Origin: Pseudomonadota bacterium
GTDB lineage: Bacteria > Pseudomonadota > Gammaproteobacteria > Steroidobacterales > Woeseiaceae
Length of the DNA: 64,000 bases
NCBI GenBank assembly: GCA_022567295.1
Contig: JADFHE010000005.1
Coordinates: forward strand, 47,128-111,127
Direction of reading: 5' to 3'
The translations under genes and the position numbers were made by a program. Of the stretch, positions 63,494 to 64,000 are shown in pieces. The notes below the pieces were generated by a model. That model did no database searches, had not been told where the DNA came from, and saw nothing but the letters and a program-made list of their open reading frames with translations. Position 1 is the stretch's first letter. The number at the start of each line of letters is the position of its first letter.

Positions 63494-63818
63494 GCACGAC
63501 AGCAACAAGCGGAAAGATCAAATAGAAAATGCCGCCCGGTTTTGGTACCGAAATGCGCAGCACAAACAGCACCCCGAAAACCCAGAAGTAGCCATGGATC
63601 AGCCACAGAAAGGGTGGCTCATTTGCTGAAGTTGCGAACAACAGCAGCACTGGAAAGACGAGCGCGGAATAGGTAACCGGGAGGCCGGTGTAGTAGCGCC
63701 GTTGCCCGTCATCGGCGGTCCCATGCACGTTGAAATACGCCAGCCGAATTCCAGCAGCCAGCCCCGACAGTCCGGCGCCGATAATAATTGTGTCGTAGCT
63801 CACGGGGCCAGAAGCCAT
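63465..63818 (-). pseudogene. Chimeric ORF: flavoprotein N-terminus joined to phosphatidylserine synthase C-terminus
   Basis: The 117-residue frame starts at the ATG at 63818. Its first part (VSYDTIIIGAGLSGLAAG) is a typical FAD-binding GxGxxG start of a phytoene-desaturase-like flavoenzyme. From the shared string AGIRLAYF onward it becomes NVHGTADDG, YYTGLPVTYSALVFP and three hydrophobic segments, which look like the C-terminal half of a CDP-diacylglycerol-serine O-phosphatidyltransferase (PssA). The catalytic CDP-alcohol motif of PssA and the rest of the flavoenzyme are both missing. Neither activity can remain. It is either a genuine deletion fusion or a mis-assembly. Confidence 0.65.
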
Positions 63819-63865
63819 TGACAAGTCGATGGCGAGCGGCCGGCGTCAGCCGGCTGTTGTTTTCA

Positions 63866-63952
63866 GTCCAGAGTCGAGTGTCCAGAGCCAGAGAACGCGG
63901 CTGAAGACCGAACCAGGAGTTCCTGTCCGGCTCTCGACACTCGACCCTGGAC
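63866..63952. repeat. Imperfect inverted repeat (REP-like)
   Basis: GTCCAGAGTCGAGTGTCCAG, starting at 63866 and continuing to 63893, is repeated as a near-complement at 63925-63952 (24 of 28 positions), with about 31 bases between. The left arm also contains GTCCAGAG twice. It lies outside any gene and looks like an intergenic repeat of the REP/BIME type; no transposase gene is visible. Confidence 0.55.
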
Positions 63953-64000
63953 GCTCGACTATTTCCAAGCGTTGTTTCGTGCGGACCCAACAGGGGGCTG

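Overview
The window is a chromosomal segment of a Gram-negative bacterium, most likely a gammaproteobacterium. Support: GC-rich coding sequence, LolA-like and OmpA-like envelope proteins, many lipoproteins, a HiPIP, the deiminase branch of histidine degradation, and a xanthomonadin-like aryl polyene locus. The mix would fit a marine or sediment lineage near Woeseiaceae or Xanthomonadales, but no ribosomal RNA or other marker allows a firm placement. Genes are very dense, and most operon neighbours overlap by 1, 4 or 8 bases. I saw no CRISPR array, tRNA, rRNA, phage or intact insertion sequence.

Layout. 1-5.1 kb: the 3' part of a membrane PAS-GGDEF protein, a thiol peroxidase-like lipid- or membrane-side protein, a stand-alone Lrp/AsnC ligand domain, cytochrome b561, a PcaF-like thiolase and a nitroreductase. 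5.1-15.4 kb: a complete histidine utilisation locus. hutI and a Bcr/CflA efflux pump run leftward; hutF-hutC-hutU-hutH-hutG run rightward and are translationally coupled to a sulfite dehydrogenase pair (sorA/sorB-like). A HutC-type palindrome lies in the divergent control region. 15.5-17.1 kb: SYLF lipid-binding protein, a small membrane protein and a PagL-like outer-membrane barrel.

17.1-34.6 kb: a full aryl polyene (xanthomonadin/APE) biosynthetic cluster in four transcription blocks. XanB2-type chorismatase and a ligase supply the aryl starter; two ACPs, a KS plus KS-like chain-length factor, a FabF-like KS, a FabG-like KR, two hotdog dehydratases, a thioesterase and a PPTase build the polyene; two flavin halogenase-like enzymes may decorate it; two acyltransferases and a glycosyltransferase may attach it to a lipid; LolA-like and MMPL proteins may carry it to the outer membrane.

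34.6-38.2 kb: small secreted proteins, HiPIP, aromatic aminotransferase, DUF192 protein. 38.5-47.6 kb: a MoxR-DUF58-DUF4381-BatA-BatB/C-BatD operon followed by NfeD and a slipin, an envelope-stress/aerotolerance module. 47.6-56.3 kb: glyoxalase, HAD phosphatase, alpha/beta hydrolase, OmpA-like protein, lipoyl synthase, SohB, M48 protease, L,D-transpeptidase. 56.5-58.4 kb: a ToxR/CadC-type membrane regulator with TPRs. 58.3-64 kb: a lipid-metabolism group (UbiA-type prenyltransferase, GNAT-like protein, phosphatidylserine decarboxylase with an Asp-to-Glu change, RND/MMPL exporter) ending in a chimeric ORF that joins a flavoprotein N-terminus to the C-terminal half of a phosphatidylserine synthase, and a REP-like inverted repeat.
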